From Tubiluchus corallicola (Eukaryota > Priapulida > Priapulimorpha > Priapulimorphida > Tubiluchidae), in the NCBI GenBank assembly GCA_030141605.1, contig JAQGDQ010002394.1, positions 57,801-121,800 of the forward strand: a DNA stretch of 64,000 nt, given 5' to 3'. Below, piece by piece: positions 1 to 9,618 of the stretch. The translations under genes and the position numbers were made by a program. The notes under the pieces are model-generated. The model saw only the letters and a program-made list of their open reading frames with translations, was not told the DNA's origin and did no database searches. The number at the start of each line of letters is the position of its first letter. Position 1 is the stretch's first letter.

Positions 1-93
1 TTGGCGAGGAAGAATAGTAAAAGTTTAAGTATTAAGCGAGGTTTCAAAAGGTGTAACTAAGTGCTGTTTTTTTTATAGTTTTATGCTTAATCA

Positions 94-975
94 TTAGGTT
101 AAGTCTAAAACCTCTACACTTCGGTCTATTTTTTTTATAAGTCCTTGTAAAACTTTGCCAGGCCCCAATTCTGCAAACGATAAGCAACCATCTGCCACCA
201 TGTTTTGGACTGTTTGTGTCCACAGTACAGCTCCAGTCAACTGTAAAATCAAATTCTTTTTAATTTCCGTAGGATTAGAGCTTGGCTTGCTATTTACATT
301 TTGATATACAGGGCAATTTGGTACTTGAAACTCTGTATTGTTAATAGCTGCTTCTAACTCTATTTTTGCTGGTTCCATTAGTGGAGAGTGAAATGCTCCT
401 CCTACAGGCAGTTTCACCATCTTTTTTGCACCTGCTTTTTGCAATTTTTCCATTGCTATATCTATACCCTTTATAGAACCAGATATAACTATCTGTCCAG
501 GGCAATTAAAGTTAGCAGGCACAACAACCTCCTCTGAAATTTCCTTACATATTTCCGCTACTTTATCATCCTCCATTCCTATAATTGCTGCCATTGTAGA
601 GGGAGTTTTTTCGCATGCTTTTTGCATCGCTAAGGCACGAGCTGATACTAACTTTAAACCGTCTTTAAACGAAAGTGTTCCATTAACTACCAAGGCTGAA
701 AACTCTCCCAACGAATGTCCTGCTACCATATCAGGCTTTACATCAGTATTTAGTGCCTTTGCGGTAATTACAGAGTGAAGAAACACAGCAGGTTGCGTTA
801 CTTTTGTTTGTTTCAGATCATCCGCAGAACCGTTGAACATTATATCTGTGATATTGAAACCTAAAATATCATTTGCTTGCTCAAATAGACTCTTTGATTT
901 AGGATCGTTGTTATACAAATCCTTACCCATACCTGAAAACTGACTACCTTGTCCTGGAAACACAAATGCTTTCAT
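94..975 (-). CDS. fabD: Malonyl-CoA:ACP transacylase
   Basis: Moves the malonyl group from CoA to acyl carrier protein to supply type II fatty acid synthesis. The 293 aa product starts with the oxyanion-loop signature GQGSQ, has the nucleophile elbow GHSLGE with the catalytic Ser, and carries the later AFHSPLM segment with the catalytic His. Length is normal for FabD. It is the last gene of the minus-strand run that contains atpB, atpE and atpF, 65 bp downstream of atpF. I see no TAnnTTTG box in front of it, so read-through from the ATP synthase genes is likely (inference). The family assignment is firm. Confidence 0.97.
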   Translation of the reverse strand: MKAFVFPGQGSQFSGMGKDLYNNDPKSKSLFEQANDILGFNITDIMFNGSADDLKQTKVTQPAVFLHSVITAKALNTDVKPDMVAGHSLGEFSALVVNGTLSFKDGLKLVSARALAMQKACEKTPSTMAAIIGMEDDKVAEICKEISEEVVVPANFNCPGQIVISGSIKGIDIAMEKLQKAGAKKMVKLPVGGAFHSPLMEPAKIELEAAINNTEFQVPNCPVYQNVNSKPSSNPTEIKKNLILQLTGAVLWTQTVQNMVADGCLSFAELGPGKVLQGLIKKIDRSVEVLDLT

Positions 976-1040
976 AACCTTATATTTTATTTTAAACGAA
1001 AGTTTAAAGAAACAACAACTTTGCTTACAATGAACTACTC

Positions 1041-1535
1041 CTAGTTAAGTTTAACATTATTCAGCAGATTGTTTATCAACTTTTTTTGCTTATCATTATC
1101 AGATAGGTTCTCTTGTAATATTTTTTCTGCAACATCTATTGACAAACTGGCTATTTCTTTCTTTATATCTTCTATGGCAGCAGTTTTTTCTGCTTCAATT
1201 TCTCTTTTGGCTTTGTCTATTATTTTGTTGCTTTCTGTGGTAGCTGCTTTTTTAGCTTCTGCTATTATGTTGTCTTTAGTTTCTTTGGCTTTATCTAATA
1301 TATTTTTGCTTTCTAGTTGAGCTTCTTTTATTATTTCTTGATTTTTAGCTGTAAGCTGCTCCATTTCTTTTTTTGCACTATCAGCTGATTGCAAAGCTTC
1401 AGAAATGGAATTTTCCCGGTCTTTAAGTGCAGAAAGTATAGGCTTCCAAGCAAATTTTTTAAGGATAAAAAATACTATGGACACAGATAACAACATCCAA
1501 AACATTAAGCCTATGTCTGGTGTAATAAGACTCAT
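1041..1535 (-). CDS. atpF: ATP synthase F0 subunit b
   Basis: Peripheral stalk of F-type ATP synthase. The 164 aa product has one N-terminal membrane helix (about residues 8-27) followed by a long charged helix rich in Lys, Glu and Ala, the expected b-subunit architecture. It sits between atpE and fabD. In the usual bacterial order atpH would come next, but here the following gene is fabD, and atpH lies about 33 kb away at 34.1 kb. An antisense ORF covers part of this gene and is taken as a shadow. Confidence 0.95.
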   Translation of the reverse strand: MSLITPDIGLMFWMLLSVSIVFFILKKFAWKPILSALKDRENSISEALQSADSAKKEMEQLTAKNQEIIKEAQLESKNILDKAKETKDNIIAEAKKAATTESNKIIDKAKREIEAEKTAAIEDIKKEIASLSIDVAEKILQENLSDNDKQKKLINNLLNNVKLN

Positions 1536-1615
1536 AATTTGTAATTTTTAACAAAAAAACAAAACACCCTCTTGCGTGTGGCAACAAACAAGAGAGGCTC
1601 TGTCAGTAAAACAGT

Positions 1616-1891
<276 letters not shown>

Positions 1892-1911
1892 TTAAAGTTA
1901 TTAATTTAATA

Positions 1912-2964
1912 CTAATGGTGTTCTTCTGTTGCCATACCAAAATATATGGCAGATAGAAGAGTAAATACATATGCTTGTATAACTGCTACCAGCAATTCTA
2001 AACATAGCATAAATATCGAAAATATAAGTGATATGGGTGCTACCGAATAACCTGCTGTTGAGCTCAGTTGTCCGAAAATAAATATAAGACTTATGAATAC
2101 TAATATAACCATATGCCCAGCAGTGATGTTTGCAAAGAGACGAATCATCAAAACTATGGGCTTGGTCAACATTCCTACAACCTCTATTAATGGGATGAGT
2201 GGCAATGGGTATTTGAGCCACCAAGGTACGCCAGCAGGATTAAAAATGTGTTGCCAGTAGTTTTTATTGCCATTGATTGTTGTTATTATAAATGTGAATA
2301 GAGCTAACACTAGAGTTACTGCTATGTTGCCTGTAAGGTTTGCTCCAAATGGAGGAAAGGGTACTAACCCCATCAAATTGTTTATCCAAATAAAGAAAAA
2401 TATGCTTAACAAAAAAGGCATAAATTTTTCAAACTTTTTTGCTCCTATGGCAGGTTTGGCTATATTATCTCTTACGAAGATGATAATAGGCTCAAGCAAT
2501 GACTGCAACCCCCTTGGGGCTTTTAACCCTCTTTTTTTGTAGGCTCTTGCTATGCTGAAGAATATAAACATTATAAGTATAAGACTAACGAAAAGTGCGG
2601 CTACGTTTTTAGTAATAGATAAATCTAAAGGCTTAACCATTGTTCCGTCTGGTAGCTTTTCAACTATTTTCCCTTTATTATCTCCTTCGTGTACGATTTC
2701 AAAGTTTTTATAAGAATGTCCGTGAGCAAGTTTGCTGGACATAAAAACATTCAGTCCTTGGTGCTTACTATATAATACTACGGGTAAAGGTATACTGATG
2801 TGTTTTCCTTGCCAAGTAACGATATGCCACTCGTGTTCGTCACCTATATGGTCTAGTACAAAGGCGGCAGGATTGAACTTTTCATTTCCTTTTTCAGCAG
2901 CACTAAGAGGTGCTGTTATAACAAGAAATAAAAATATGTAAAAAAATGTATGTTTAAGCATCAT
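1912..2964 (-). CDS. atpB: ATP synthase F0 subunit a
   Basis: Membrane half-channel subunit. The 350 aa product is longer than the E. coli protein: it has an N-terminal signal-like segment (residues 1-22) and a periplasmic-looking stretch of about 100 residues before the membrane helices, an extension common in Bacteroidota. The essential Arg is in MIRLFANITAGH, inside the penultimate helix. The start overlaps the stop of the upstream 4-TM gene by 4 bases, consistent with translational coupling. Confidence 0.96.
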   Translation of the reverse strand: MMLKHTFFYIFLFLVITAPLSAAEKGNEKFNPAAFVLDHIGDEHEWHIVTWQGKHISIPLPVVLYSKHQGLNVFMSSKLAHGHSYKNFEIVHEGDNKGKIVEKLPDGTMVKPLDLSITKNVAALFVSLILIMFIFFSIARAYKKRGLKAPRGLQSLLEPIIIFVRDNIAKPAIGAKKFEKFMPFLLSIFFFIWINNLMGLVPFPPFGANLTGNIAVTLVLALFTFIITTINGNKNYWQHIFNPAGVPWWLKYPLPLIPLIEVVGMLTKPIVLMIRLFANITAGHMVILVFISLIFIFGQLSSTAGYSVAPISLIFSIFMLCLELLVAVIQAYVFTLLSAIYFGMATEEHH

Positions 2965-3347
2965 AACTTTAAACGAGTATTCTTTTTCATAATTTTAAGC
3001 AAAGATATTATTTCAAAAGATGTGAACAAAATATAAAGCAATAAAAAAGTAATTGAAAATAAGATTTTTTGTTCTTTGTTGAAATAAATGTATGTAATAA
3101 AAACAGTTATATATAGCAATAGTTTTACAATAGTAACTATCATAAACCTTCGTATAAAAACAGCAGCTTTTTTGTGAAGAGCCGTGGTCAAGAAAAAATG
3201 GGATAAAATGGTTACAATACCTAAGAATATAGGCAGATAAAAATAAATAGGAACATAGTATTGAGTAAATATGACTTTGAATAAAACTATTTCTAAAATA
3301 AAGATACTTGCAGTGAAGATGAAAATATTGATTAAGAACTTTCCCAT
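2961..3347 (-). CDS. Four-helix membrane protein of the ATP synthase operon
   Basis: A 128 aa protein with four predicted membrane helices (about residues 4-27, 29-53, 67-89 and 92-117) and a short Lys-rich tail. I recognise no enzymatic motif. It is packed between the AtpZ-like gene (0 bp gap) and atpB (4 bp overlap), the position held by AtpI-type assembly or uncoupling proteins in many bacteria. A role as an AtpI-like assembly factor for the c-ring is inferred from position and topology only. Confidence 0.75.
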   Translation of the reverse strand: MGKFLINIFIFTASIFILEIVLFKVIFTQYYVPIYFYLPIFLGIVTILSHFFLTTALHKKAAVFIRRFMIVTIVKLLLYITVFITYIYFNKEQKILFSITFLLLYILFTSFEIISLLKIMKKNTRLKL

Positions 3348-3566
3348 TTAAACAAGGTCTTTAATGATATTGTATATCGACAGGATGACAAAAGATACTG
3401 TAAGGATGAGTGTAAATATAGGAAAACCTGTTGCCAACCATTTGTCTATCGCTATTCCTACGAGTACTCCAATAACAATAGTTCCCATCATTTGAAATGC
3501 TATGGTGGAGTATTTTAGGTAGATATTAATATCTTTTTTTAAGTTATTAGTTGTTTTCTTTTTCAT
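3348..3566 (-). CDS. AtpZ/AtpI family protein
   Basis: A 72 aa protein with two membrane helices (about residues 18-38 and 46-66) separated by a short turn containing GIAIDKW, typical of the AtpZ/AtpI family found upstream of F0 genes. Family members are thought to help c-ring assembly or divalent cation handling; the exact role here is not shown by sequence. Its start overlaps the end of the bactofilin gene by 20 bases and its stop abuts the next start, so the three genes are almost certainly co-transcribed. Confidence 0.8.
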   Translation of the reverse strand: MKKKTTNNLKKDINIYLKYSTIAFQMMGTIVIGVLVGIAIDKWLATGFPIFTLILTVSFVILSIYNIIKDLV

Positions 3567-3951
3567 TATCAGGAACGGTTGTTTTTTGATTAGGTTTTTC
3601 TCCTACTTTACAAGCTCCTGTGTATTTAGCTCCTTGTTCTATGGATATTTGCTGTGAGTATAAATCTCCATTGATATTTGCTGTTTCTTTTATTGAAATG
3701 AGCTGTTGTGCTTCAATGTTTCCAACTACCTCTCCTGATATATCTATGTTCTGACAATTGATATTTCCCTTTATCTTTGCTGTTTCGCCTATTACTATTC
3801 TTCCTTGTATGTTTAGAGTTCCTTCTATTGTTCCATCAACACGAATGTCATTGGAGGAGTTAATATCTCCTGTGATTTTTGTTTCTTCTAATATGAAATC
3901 ATTTAAAAAAGTTCCGCCTTCTACTTTTATTCGCTCTTTTTTATTTTTCAT
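3547..3951 (-). CDS. Bactofilin (polymer-forming cytoskeletal protein)
   Basis: A 134 aa protein. After a short polar N-terminus, about residues 18-115 show the regular hydrophobic/Gly/polar periodicity of the bactofilin beta-helix (repeats such as ITGDI, IEGTLNIQG, IKGNI, ISGEVVGNIEA, INGDL). The C-terminal tail is polar and disordered-looking. Bactofilins polymerise without nucleotide at the inner membrane and influence cell shape or organise envelope complexes. In this window the gene links fabH with the ATP synthase genes. Confidence 0.9.
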   Translation of the reverse strand: MKNKKERIKVEGGTFLNDFILEETKITGDINSSNDIRVDGTIEGTLNIQGRIVIGETAKIKGNINCQNIDISGEVVGNIEAQQLISIKETANINGDLYSQQISIEQGAKYTGACKVGEKPNQKTTVPDNEKENN

Positions 3952-3977
3952 AATTTTCTTTTATTATTTAAGAATAG

Positions 3978-4982
3978 TTACTTTTTTTTGGTATCATATG
4001 CCCATTTAAGATACATTGCTCCCCACGTAAAACCTGCTCCAAATGTAGCAAGTACAAGGTTGTTGCCTTTTTTCAGTCTCTCCTCCCACTCCCATAAGCA
4101 TAATGGTAAAGTTGCAGCAGTCGTGTTTCCGTATTTATGGATATTTACCATTACTTTTTCAGAAGAAAGCCCCATTCTTTCACCTACAGCAGATATTATC
4201 CTCATATTAGCTTGGTGCGGCACAAGCCAGTCTATATCACTGTGAGAAAGGTTATTCTTTTTCATAATCTCTACCGCAGTATCTGCCATGTTAGATACTG
4301 CATATTTAAATACGTGTTTTCCTTCTTGGTACACATAATGCTCTTTTGCATCTACAGTTTCGTGGGATGCAGGTTTTGCAGAGCCTCCCGCTTTCATATG
4401 CAAATGCTTACGCCCTACTCCATTGCCTCGTAGTATGGCATCTCTTATGCCTACATCCTCAGTGGTGGGGGCTAATAGTACTGCTCCGGCACCATCGCCG
4501 AAGATGGGACAAGTTGTTCTATCTGTATAGTCTGTTATGGATGACATTTTATCTGCTCCTACTACAATAATCTTTTTATACCTACCAGTTTCTATAAATT
4601 TTGAGGCTGTATAGAGAGAATATAAAAAACCGGAACAGCCAGCATTTACATCAAATCCAAATGCATTTCTTATGCCTGTTTCGTAAGCTATGGTATTAGC
4701 AATGTCTGGGAATACTGTGTCAGGGCTAATAGTAGCACAAATAACAAGGTCTATTTCATTAGGGTTAACCTTGGTCTTTTCTAACAATTGTTTTACTGCA
4801 TTGATACCGAGAATAGATGTCCCTTTATTTTTTCCTTTTAGTATTCGTCTTTCTTTTATACCTATGCGGGTCATTATCCATTCGTCAGAGGTATCTACCA
4901 TTTGACTTAACTCGTCATTAGTAAGAATATAGTCAGGCACATAAGCACCTATTCCTATTATAGCTGCGTTTATTTTTTTCAT
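3978..4982 (-). CDS. fabH: 3-oxoacyl-ACP synthase III
   Basis: Condenses an acyl-CoA starter with malonyl-ACP to begin fatty acid synthesis. The 334 aa product has the active-site Cys in NAGCSGFLY, the His in PHQANMRI and the Asn in HKYGNTTAA, the complete Cys-His-Asn triad. Length is normal. It follows rpmF by 23 bp and precedes the bactofilin gene by 26 bp on the same strand, so it belongs to the DUF177-rpmF-fabH unit common in bacteria. Confidence 0.97.
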   Translation of the reverse strand: MKKINAAIIGIGAYVPDYILTNDELSQMVDTSDEWIMTRIGIKERRILKGKNKGTSILGINAVKQLLEKTKVNPNEIDLVICATISPDTVFPDIANTIAYETGIRNAFGFDVNAGCSGFLYSLYTASKFIETGRYKKIIVVGADKMSSITDYTDRTTCPIFGDGAGAVLLAPTTEDVGIRDAILRGNGVGRKHLHMKAGGSAKPASHETVDAKEHYVYQEGKHVFKYAVSNMADTAVEIMKKNNLSHSDIDWLVPHQANMRIISAVGERMGLSSEKVMVNIHKYGNTTAATLPLCLWEWEERLKKGNNLVLATFGAGFTWGAMYLKWAYDTKKK

Positions 4983-5005
4983 ACAAGGGGTTGCTGGTTC
5001 AATTA

Positions 5006-5191
5006 TTATGATGCTATCTCTTTTTCTACAGCAAGTTTACCCCTATAATGTCCACATTCTGGACAAACAGTATGGTATTTATGAGCTGCTCCACAGTTGG
5101 AGCATTTTGCTAATGTAGGTAATACAGCTTTATAGTGCGTTCTGCGTTTGTCTCTTCTTGACTTTGATACTTTCCTCTTTGGATGTGCCAT
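5006..5191 (-). CDS. rpmF: Ribosomal protein L32
   Basis: A 61 aa basic protein starting [17 protein letters not shown], the classic L32 N-terminus, with a four-Cys zinc ribbon (CSNCG and CPECG). All four Cys are kept, so this is the zinc-binding form. It starts one base after the stop of the DUF177 gene, the standard pairing. Confidence 0.97.
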   Translation of the reverse strand: MAHPKRKVSKSRRDKRRTHYKAVLPTLAKCSNCGAAHKYHTVCPECGHYRGKLAVEKEIAS

Positions 5192-5192
5192 T

Positions 5193-5735
5193 TTAATTAT
5201 TTTTTGTGATTAACATCTTTTTTGCTAATTGTTCTAGTTTATCCCATCGTGGGTCACAGGGTTTTTTAGTAGTTATGTTTAGTAGTTTCAATTTTTTTAT
5301 CATTTGTGGGTTGCAGGCGCTTTTTTCACTTGATTTTGCGATGTGTATTTTTCTATATGGTAGGCTAAGGTTTATGTATTCATAAATATATTGTGCTATG
5401 TTTATTTCACTTTCTGTATGTGGTAGTATTAGTAGTTCTGCTGTTTGTTCTTCTCTTATCTTGCCAAACTTAACATATAGTTTGAAATTGTTTTGTATAA
5501 ATAGATTTAGATTATCTAAACACCTATCACAAATAGTTTCAATATTTCCTTTTATCTTAAAATCAAAAGTCAAAAACTTTACTTCTTTTACCATTTTGAT
5601 TTTGGCATCGATGTCTCCACTTAAAGCTTTATCATTAAAACCTCTAAAGAATGAGTTATTTATTCGATATTTAAAAATATGCTCTCCTTCTTTTAGGCTA
5701 CCAAAATGTATATTAAACTCGTTCTTTTTTTTCAC
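5193..5735 (-). CDS. DUF177 (YceD-like) protein
   Basis: A 180 aa protein of the DUF177/YceD family, linked in other bacteria to 23S rRNA maturation or ribosome assembly. Family features are the CDRCL segment in the middle and the C-terminal pair SACNPQ and CDPRWDKLEQL. The gene heads the rpmF-fabH unit, and a TAnnTTTG promoter box lies about 23 bases upstream of its ATG. Confidence 0.88.
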   Translation of the reverse strand: MKKKNEFNIHFGSLKEGEHIFKYRINNSFFRGFNDKALSGDIDAKIKMVKEVKFLTFDFKIKGNIETICDRCLDNLNLFIQNNFKLYVKFGKIREEQTAELLILPHTESEINIAQYIYEYINLSLPYRKIHIAKSSEKSACNPQMIKKLKLLNITTKKPCDPRWDKLEQLAKKMLITKNN

Positions 5736-5757
5736 TAATAAAAAGGTAAAAGCCTTG

Positions 5758-5765
5758 CAAAGGTA
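5758..5765 (-). promoter_or_regulatory. -7 box (TACCTTTG) for DUF177-rpmF-fabH
   Basis: The minus-strand sequence TACCTTTG matches the Bacteroidota -7 consensus TAnnTTTG. Transcription would begin near 5753, about 18 bases before the start codon at 5735. No clear -33 TTTG is visible at the right distance. Confidence 0.6.
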
Positions 5766-5818
5766 GTATTTTTTTATTTAAGATATGTGTTTTTTTAATA
5801 TTTTTTGCGAAAATAAAT

Positions 5819-6691
5819 TTAAAGAATATTAAGACATTGTTCTTTTATTTTTTCTAACTCATCTTTCATTTCTACCACTAGTTTTTGTATTTTATCATCA
5901 TTGGCTTTACTACCTATGGTGTTTATCTCTCTTCCTATTTCTTGGGAAATAAAGTTGAGTTTTTTACCTTTTTGAGTTTCCTTGTTGTTCAAGGTTTCTA
6001 GAAAGTAAGAACAGTGGTTTTTCAGTCTTACTTTTTCTTCTGTAATATCTATTTTCTCTATATAATATATGAGTTCTTGCTCCAATCGGTTTTTGTCTAT
6101 CAAGTTGTTTTGTATGCTCTCTATTTTGGCAATGAGGTTCTTCTTTATTTTCTCTACTCTAGTTTGGTCTAAGTTGTCTATTTTTTCTAAGTCTTGTTGA
6201 ATTTTTGTTATGTTGCTTATCACTTCTTTTTCTAATGTTTTACCCTCTTGCGTTCTAAACTTATCTGTTTGTTTTATAGCATTCATTAGGGCTTCCATTA
6301 TTTTGTCCCAATCTTCTTTCTCTACTTCTTTTTTCTTTGTTTCTATTGTATTTGGTAGTTTTATGATGGCATTAATAAGGTTGTTATTATCTAGGTCAAA
6401 TTCATTGATTAAAGGCTTCAACTGCTGGAAATAACTTTTTAAAGTCTTTGTATTAATTTTGCTTGAAGTATCTTGCTCAAAATTATTCTCATAAAAAGAA
6501 ACTTCTACCTTACCTCGTTCTAAATATTTTGAGATTTTTTTCTTTATGTCCAACTCACAAGCTTTGTAGATAAATGGCAAGCGTAAAGAAAATTCCAAAA
6601 ACTTGCTGTTTAGAGAACGTATTTCAATATCTATTTCTTTTTCATCCAGCTTGCAAGTTGTTTTGCCAAAACCCGTCATAGATTTAACCAT
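5819..6691 (-). CDS. YicC family protein (putative endoribonuclease)
   Basis: A 290 aa protein beginning MVKSMTGFGK, the family hallmark, with the N-terminal YicC-like domain and a C-terminal DUF1732-type region (about residues 205-290) ending with the conserved GREINTIGSKAND stretch. E. coli YicC is an RNase-related stress protein; the Bacteroidota role is not established. It ends about 50 bases upstream of the promoter of the DUF177 operon on the same strand and appears to be a separate unit. Confidence 0.9.
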   Translation of the reverse strand: MVKSMTGFGKTTCKLDEKEIDIEIRSLNSKFLEFSLRLPFIYKACELDIKKKISKYLERGKVEVSFYENNFEQDTSSKINTKTLKSYFQQLKPLINEFDLDNNNLINAIIKLPNTIETKKKEVEKEDWDKIMEALMNAIKQTDKFRTQEGKTLEKEVISNITKIQQDLEKIDNLDQTRVEKIKKNLIAKIESIQNNLIDKNRLEQELIYYIEKIDITEEKVRLKNHCSYFLETLNNKETQKGKKLNFISQEIGREINTIGSKANDDKIQKLVVEMKDELEKIKEQCLNIL

Positions 6692-6862
6692 AATACCATT
6701 ACTTTTTGTCTATTTTTTTGCTAAAATAGATAAAATTGGAACAGAAAAGGCTTTTTATGGCTAAGCATATTAAAAATGTGAAATTCTCCCAAATTACATC
6801 TCACACAAAAAATGGAAATGTAACCATACATTTCCATTAAAAGCTAAAATTGATATTGATGT

Positions 6863-7567
6863 TTAAAGGTGTAGTCCTCGTTCGTATAGAGCCTTGCATT
6901 CGAGCAAATAGTTCTTGTCTATGTTGTGGTTGTAAATACGAATCATATCCTGCAAGCCTCCGTTAACATAGAAACATCCTATGGCTGCATCAAATTTACT
7001 TCGTTCCCAATTAAACAATACTTTTTGGGTCAGTTCTTCAAATTCGCTCCAAGGAAAGGATTGTCTAAAATGAAAATAACCGTGAAATCTTTCTTCTGCA
7101 TCCAAATAAACTCCTTCTGTAATGGGTTGTAAGAAGAAGAATTTTTTCAGTTTGATAATACCGTCTACCTCTTCCAAGTTCTTTTTGTAAGGTGCAAAAC
7201 GTATACCTTCTTCTATAAAATAAGTAATAAGCTTTTTCACTAAGTCATAGCTTTCTAAATGGCGAACACGAATGACATTCACCGTTTCTGTAGGTAGTTG
7301 AATAGAGCCTGCCGTTGCAGAAAAGGAATGATCGAAGCGTTTTCTTATTTTTATAGAAGCACGTACCAATTGTTCGAAAGAACAATAATCTTTGATTACT
7401 ATATAAACATACAGTGGTTCTTTATCTGTAGGTATATGCTGATAGTATCCCTGAAAAGGTGTGTTTTCCTTAAGAAGCAGGTATTTAGAATCGATTGTTT
7501 TACTAATAGCAGACAGGTTGCTTTTTTTAATAATGAACCCAAATCTTTCCAAGATACTTTTTTCCAT
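6863..7567 (-). CDS. Unrecognised protein, 234 aa
   Basis: I do not recognise this protein. It has no signal peptide, no obvious membrane helix and balanced charge, so it looks like a soluble cytoplasmic protein of mixed alpha/beta type. Aromatic residues are frequent near the C-terminus (HGYFHFRQSFPWSEF). It lies alone between yicC and a decayed ORF, and no TAnnTTTG box is visible upstream. The uninterrupted frame and ordinary codon use support a real gene. Confidence 0.65.
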   Translation of the reverse strand: MEKSILERFGFIIKKSNLSAISKTIDSKYLLLKENTPFQGYYQHIPTDKEPLYVYIVIKDYCSFEQLVRASIKIRKRFDHSFSATAGSIQLPTETVNVIRVRHLESYDLVKKLITYFIEEGIRFAPYKKNLEEVDGIIKLKKFFFLQPITEGVYLDAEERFHGYFHFRQSFPWSEFEELTQKVLFNWERSKFDAAIGCFYVNGGLQDMIRIYNHNIDKNYLLECKALYERGLHL

Positions 7568-7678
7568 AGAAGTAAATATTTTTAGTTTATACTTTATGTT
7601 TTTTTGCTAATGTAATAATAAATAATAAACGCAAGTATGTAATATTTTATTTTCTTTTTATCATTTCTTCGTGTTCTC

Positions 7679-8073
7679 TTATTCTTCGTGTTCACTAAAA
7701 CTCCTATTCTTACCAAACCTGTAATATTCTTTCAAATGATTTGTTAGATAGGGAGGCATTTTGTTTGTTTCCCAATAATTGAGATAATTTGCACATTTTA
7801 TATCTTTTTACAAATAGAAATTAATTTCACTTAAAATTAAAAAGTCATTAAAATTAATGAATTTTATGTTATTTTCTTCTGCTATTTTTGGAATAATTAA
7901 TAACTTTTGATAGGCTTCTTTTGTAATTTGATAGGTAGAAAAAACAAACATAATTTTAACCTTACTCATTTTACCTGCAATTTTAGTCGTTAAAGAAAGA
8001 TGTAATTTAGTAAGATAAAAAGGTTTTTTTACTTCTACAATTCAATTTGTGGATTAAGAAGATTATTCTTCAT
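7679..8073 (-). pseudogene. Decayed ORF, unrecognised
   Basis: On the minus strand one frame is open from 8041 to 7679 (121 codons) except for a single TAA at 7808-7810, and the residues on both sides look like normal protein. Upstream, a start-like ATG at 8073 leads in another frame to NPQIEL-stop. One missing base near 8043 would join that to the second frame, which begins IVEVKKPFYL. So at least one frameshift and one nonsense change are present. EVKK could be the E-x-K of a PD-(D/E)xK nuclease, but that is weak. A 12-base direct repeat (7665-7676 and 7682-7693) overlaps the 3' end. The rest of the 7568-8146 gap holds only the cysS promoter. Confidence 0.5.
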
Positions 8074-8133
8074 GGAGTTAGATCTATAATTGCCTAAAAA
8101 TTTCAACAATCCTTACAAAAGGAAATTATTAAT

Positions 8134-8141
8134 TAACTTTG
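8134..8141 (+). promoter_or_regulatory. -7 box (TAACTTTG) for cysS
   Basis: TAACTTTG matches TAnnTTTG. The last G is only five bases before the cysS ATG at 8147, so the predicted start site falls at or next to the start codon and the mRNA would be leaderless or nearly so. Confidence 0.5.
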
Positions 8142-8146
8142 CACGA

Positions 8147-9613
8147 ATGATACAGCAAGATTTAAAAATATTTAATACTCTATCAAAAAAGAAGGAACTT
8201 TTTCAGCCTATCAACAAAAAATATGTTGGTATGTATGTATGTGGTCCTACCGTATATGGAGATACTCATTTAGGACACGCTCGTCCTGCTATTACATTTG
8301 ACGTGTTATACAGATATCTTAAAATACTTGGTTACAAAGTAAGATATGTAAGAAATATTACTGATGTAGGACACCTTGAAGAAGAAATAGGCGAAGGCGA
8401 AGACAAGATAGAAAAAAAGGCTCGTTTAGAGAAATTAGAACCTATGGAGGTAGTGAAATACTATTCTGACCGTTTTCACAAAAATCTGGAAGCCCTTAAT
8501 GTATTGCCCCCATCCATTGAGCCTCTTGCATCAGGACATATACTAGAACAGCAAGAAGCCATACAGGAAATAGTAAAAAAAGGATATGCCTACGAACGAA
8601 ACGGATCAGTGTATTTTGATGTGAAAAAGTATGCAAAAGAGCATCCTTATGGTGAGTTATCGGGCAGGAATATAGATGACCTTTTACAAAACACACGTCA
8701 ACTATCAGGTCAAGATGAAAAGAAAAACAGCTATGATTTTGCCTTGTGGAAAAAGGCAGATACTAAGCATATAATGCGCTGGAAATCGCATTGGAGCGAA
8801 GGCTTCCCGGGATGGCATACAGAATGTGCAGCAATGAGTACTAAGTATTTAGGCACAGAGTTTGATATACACGGCGGAGGCTTAGACTTGTTGTTTCCAC
8901 ACCACGAATGTGAGTTAGCACATTTTAATACCTTAAATGGAAATAAGGGAGCAAGGTATTGGATGCACAATAATATGATAACTATCAATGGACAAAAGAT
9001 GGGTAAGTCTTTAGGTAACTTCATTACACTTAATAAGTTTTTCACGGGCGACCATAAGTTGCTAGACCAAGCCTATGACCCAATGACGATACGTTTTTTT
9101 ATTCTACAAGCACATTATCGTAGCACTCTTGATTTCTCTAACGAAGCATTGCAAGCAGCGGAGAAAGGCTATCAAAAACTGATGACAGCTGTTAGTACGA
9201 TAGAGCAATTACCTGAAAGAGATGCTACCTCAGTAGATGTGCAACAAATAGAGAAGAACTGTTACAAAGCCATCAATGACGACCTCAATAGTCCTATTCT
9301 CATTGCTCATCTTTTTGATGGGGTGAAAACTATCAATCAAATAGCTACAAGCAAGGCTACAATAACAAAAGAAGATAAGCAGCATTTGAGAAAAATATTT
9401 CATAAGTTTGTATATGATATACTTGGATTACGTTCTCAAAAGAAGGAAGAAAATAGCCAACTTCTGGATAATGTGATTGATTTTATATTAAATATAAGAC
9501 AACAAGAAAAACAGAATAAAAATTTTAAGGTTTCAGACAAAATAAGAGATGGATTATCTCAATTGGGGGTGAAAGTTTATGATAAAAAGGATGGTTCTGA
9601 CTGGGAAATATAA
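8147..9613 (+). CDS. cysS: Cysteinyl-tRNA synthetase
   Basis: Charges tRNA-Cys. From the ATG at 8147 the product is 488 aa and begins with about 28 residues before [12 protein letters not shown], which fits the family; an in-frame upstream TTG at 8090 would add 19 unrelated residues and is rejected. The class I HIGH motif appears as HLGH in [10 protein letters not shown] and the KMSKS loop as KMGKS. The zinc-site Cys in CGPT and the later HTEC and HHECE segments are present. The stop is 5 bp from the next gene, so the pair is probably co-transcribed. Confidence 0.96.
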   Translation: MIQQDLKIFNTLSKKKELFQPINKKYVGMYVCGPTVYGDTHLGHARPAITFDVLYRYLKILGYKVRYVRNITDVGHLEEEIGEGEDKIEKKARLEKLEPMEVVKYYSDRFHKNLEALNVLPPSIEPLASGHILEQQEAIQEIVKKGYAYERNGSVYFDVKKYAKEHPYGELSGRNIDDLLQNTRQLSGQDEKKNSYDFALWKKADTKHIMRWKSHWSEGFPGWHTECAAMSTKYLGTEFDIHGGGLDLLFPHHECELAHFNTLNGNKGARYWMHNNMITINGQKMGKSLGNFITLNKFFTGDHKLLDQAYDPMTIRFFILQAHYRSTLDFSNEALQAAEKGYQKLMTAVSTIEQLPERDATSVDVQQIEKNCYKAINDDLNSPILIAHLFDGVKTINQIATSKATITKEDKQHLRKIFHKFVYDILGLRSQKKEENSQLLDNVIDFILNIRQQEKQNKNFKVSDKIRDGLSQLGVKVYDKKDGSDWEI

Positions 9614-9618
9614 ACCCT

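Noticed and set aside
8090-8146. TTG-initiated 19-residue extension of CysS
   Set aside because: The promoter -7 box lies within it and the family N-terminus begins at the ATG at 8147.
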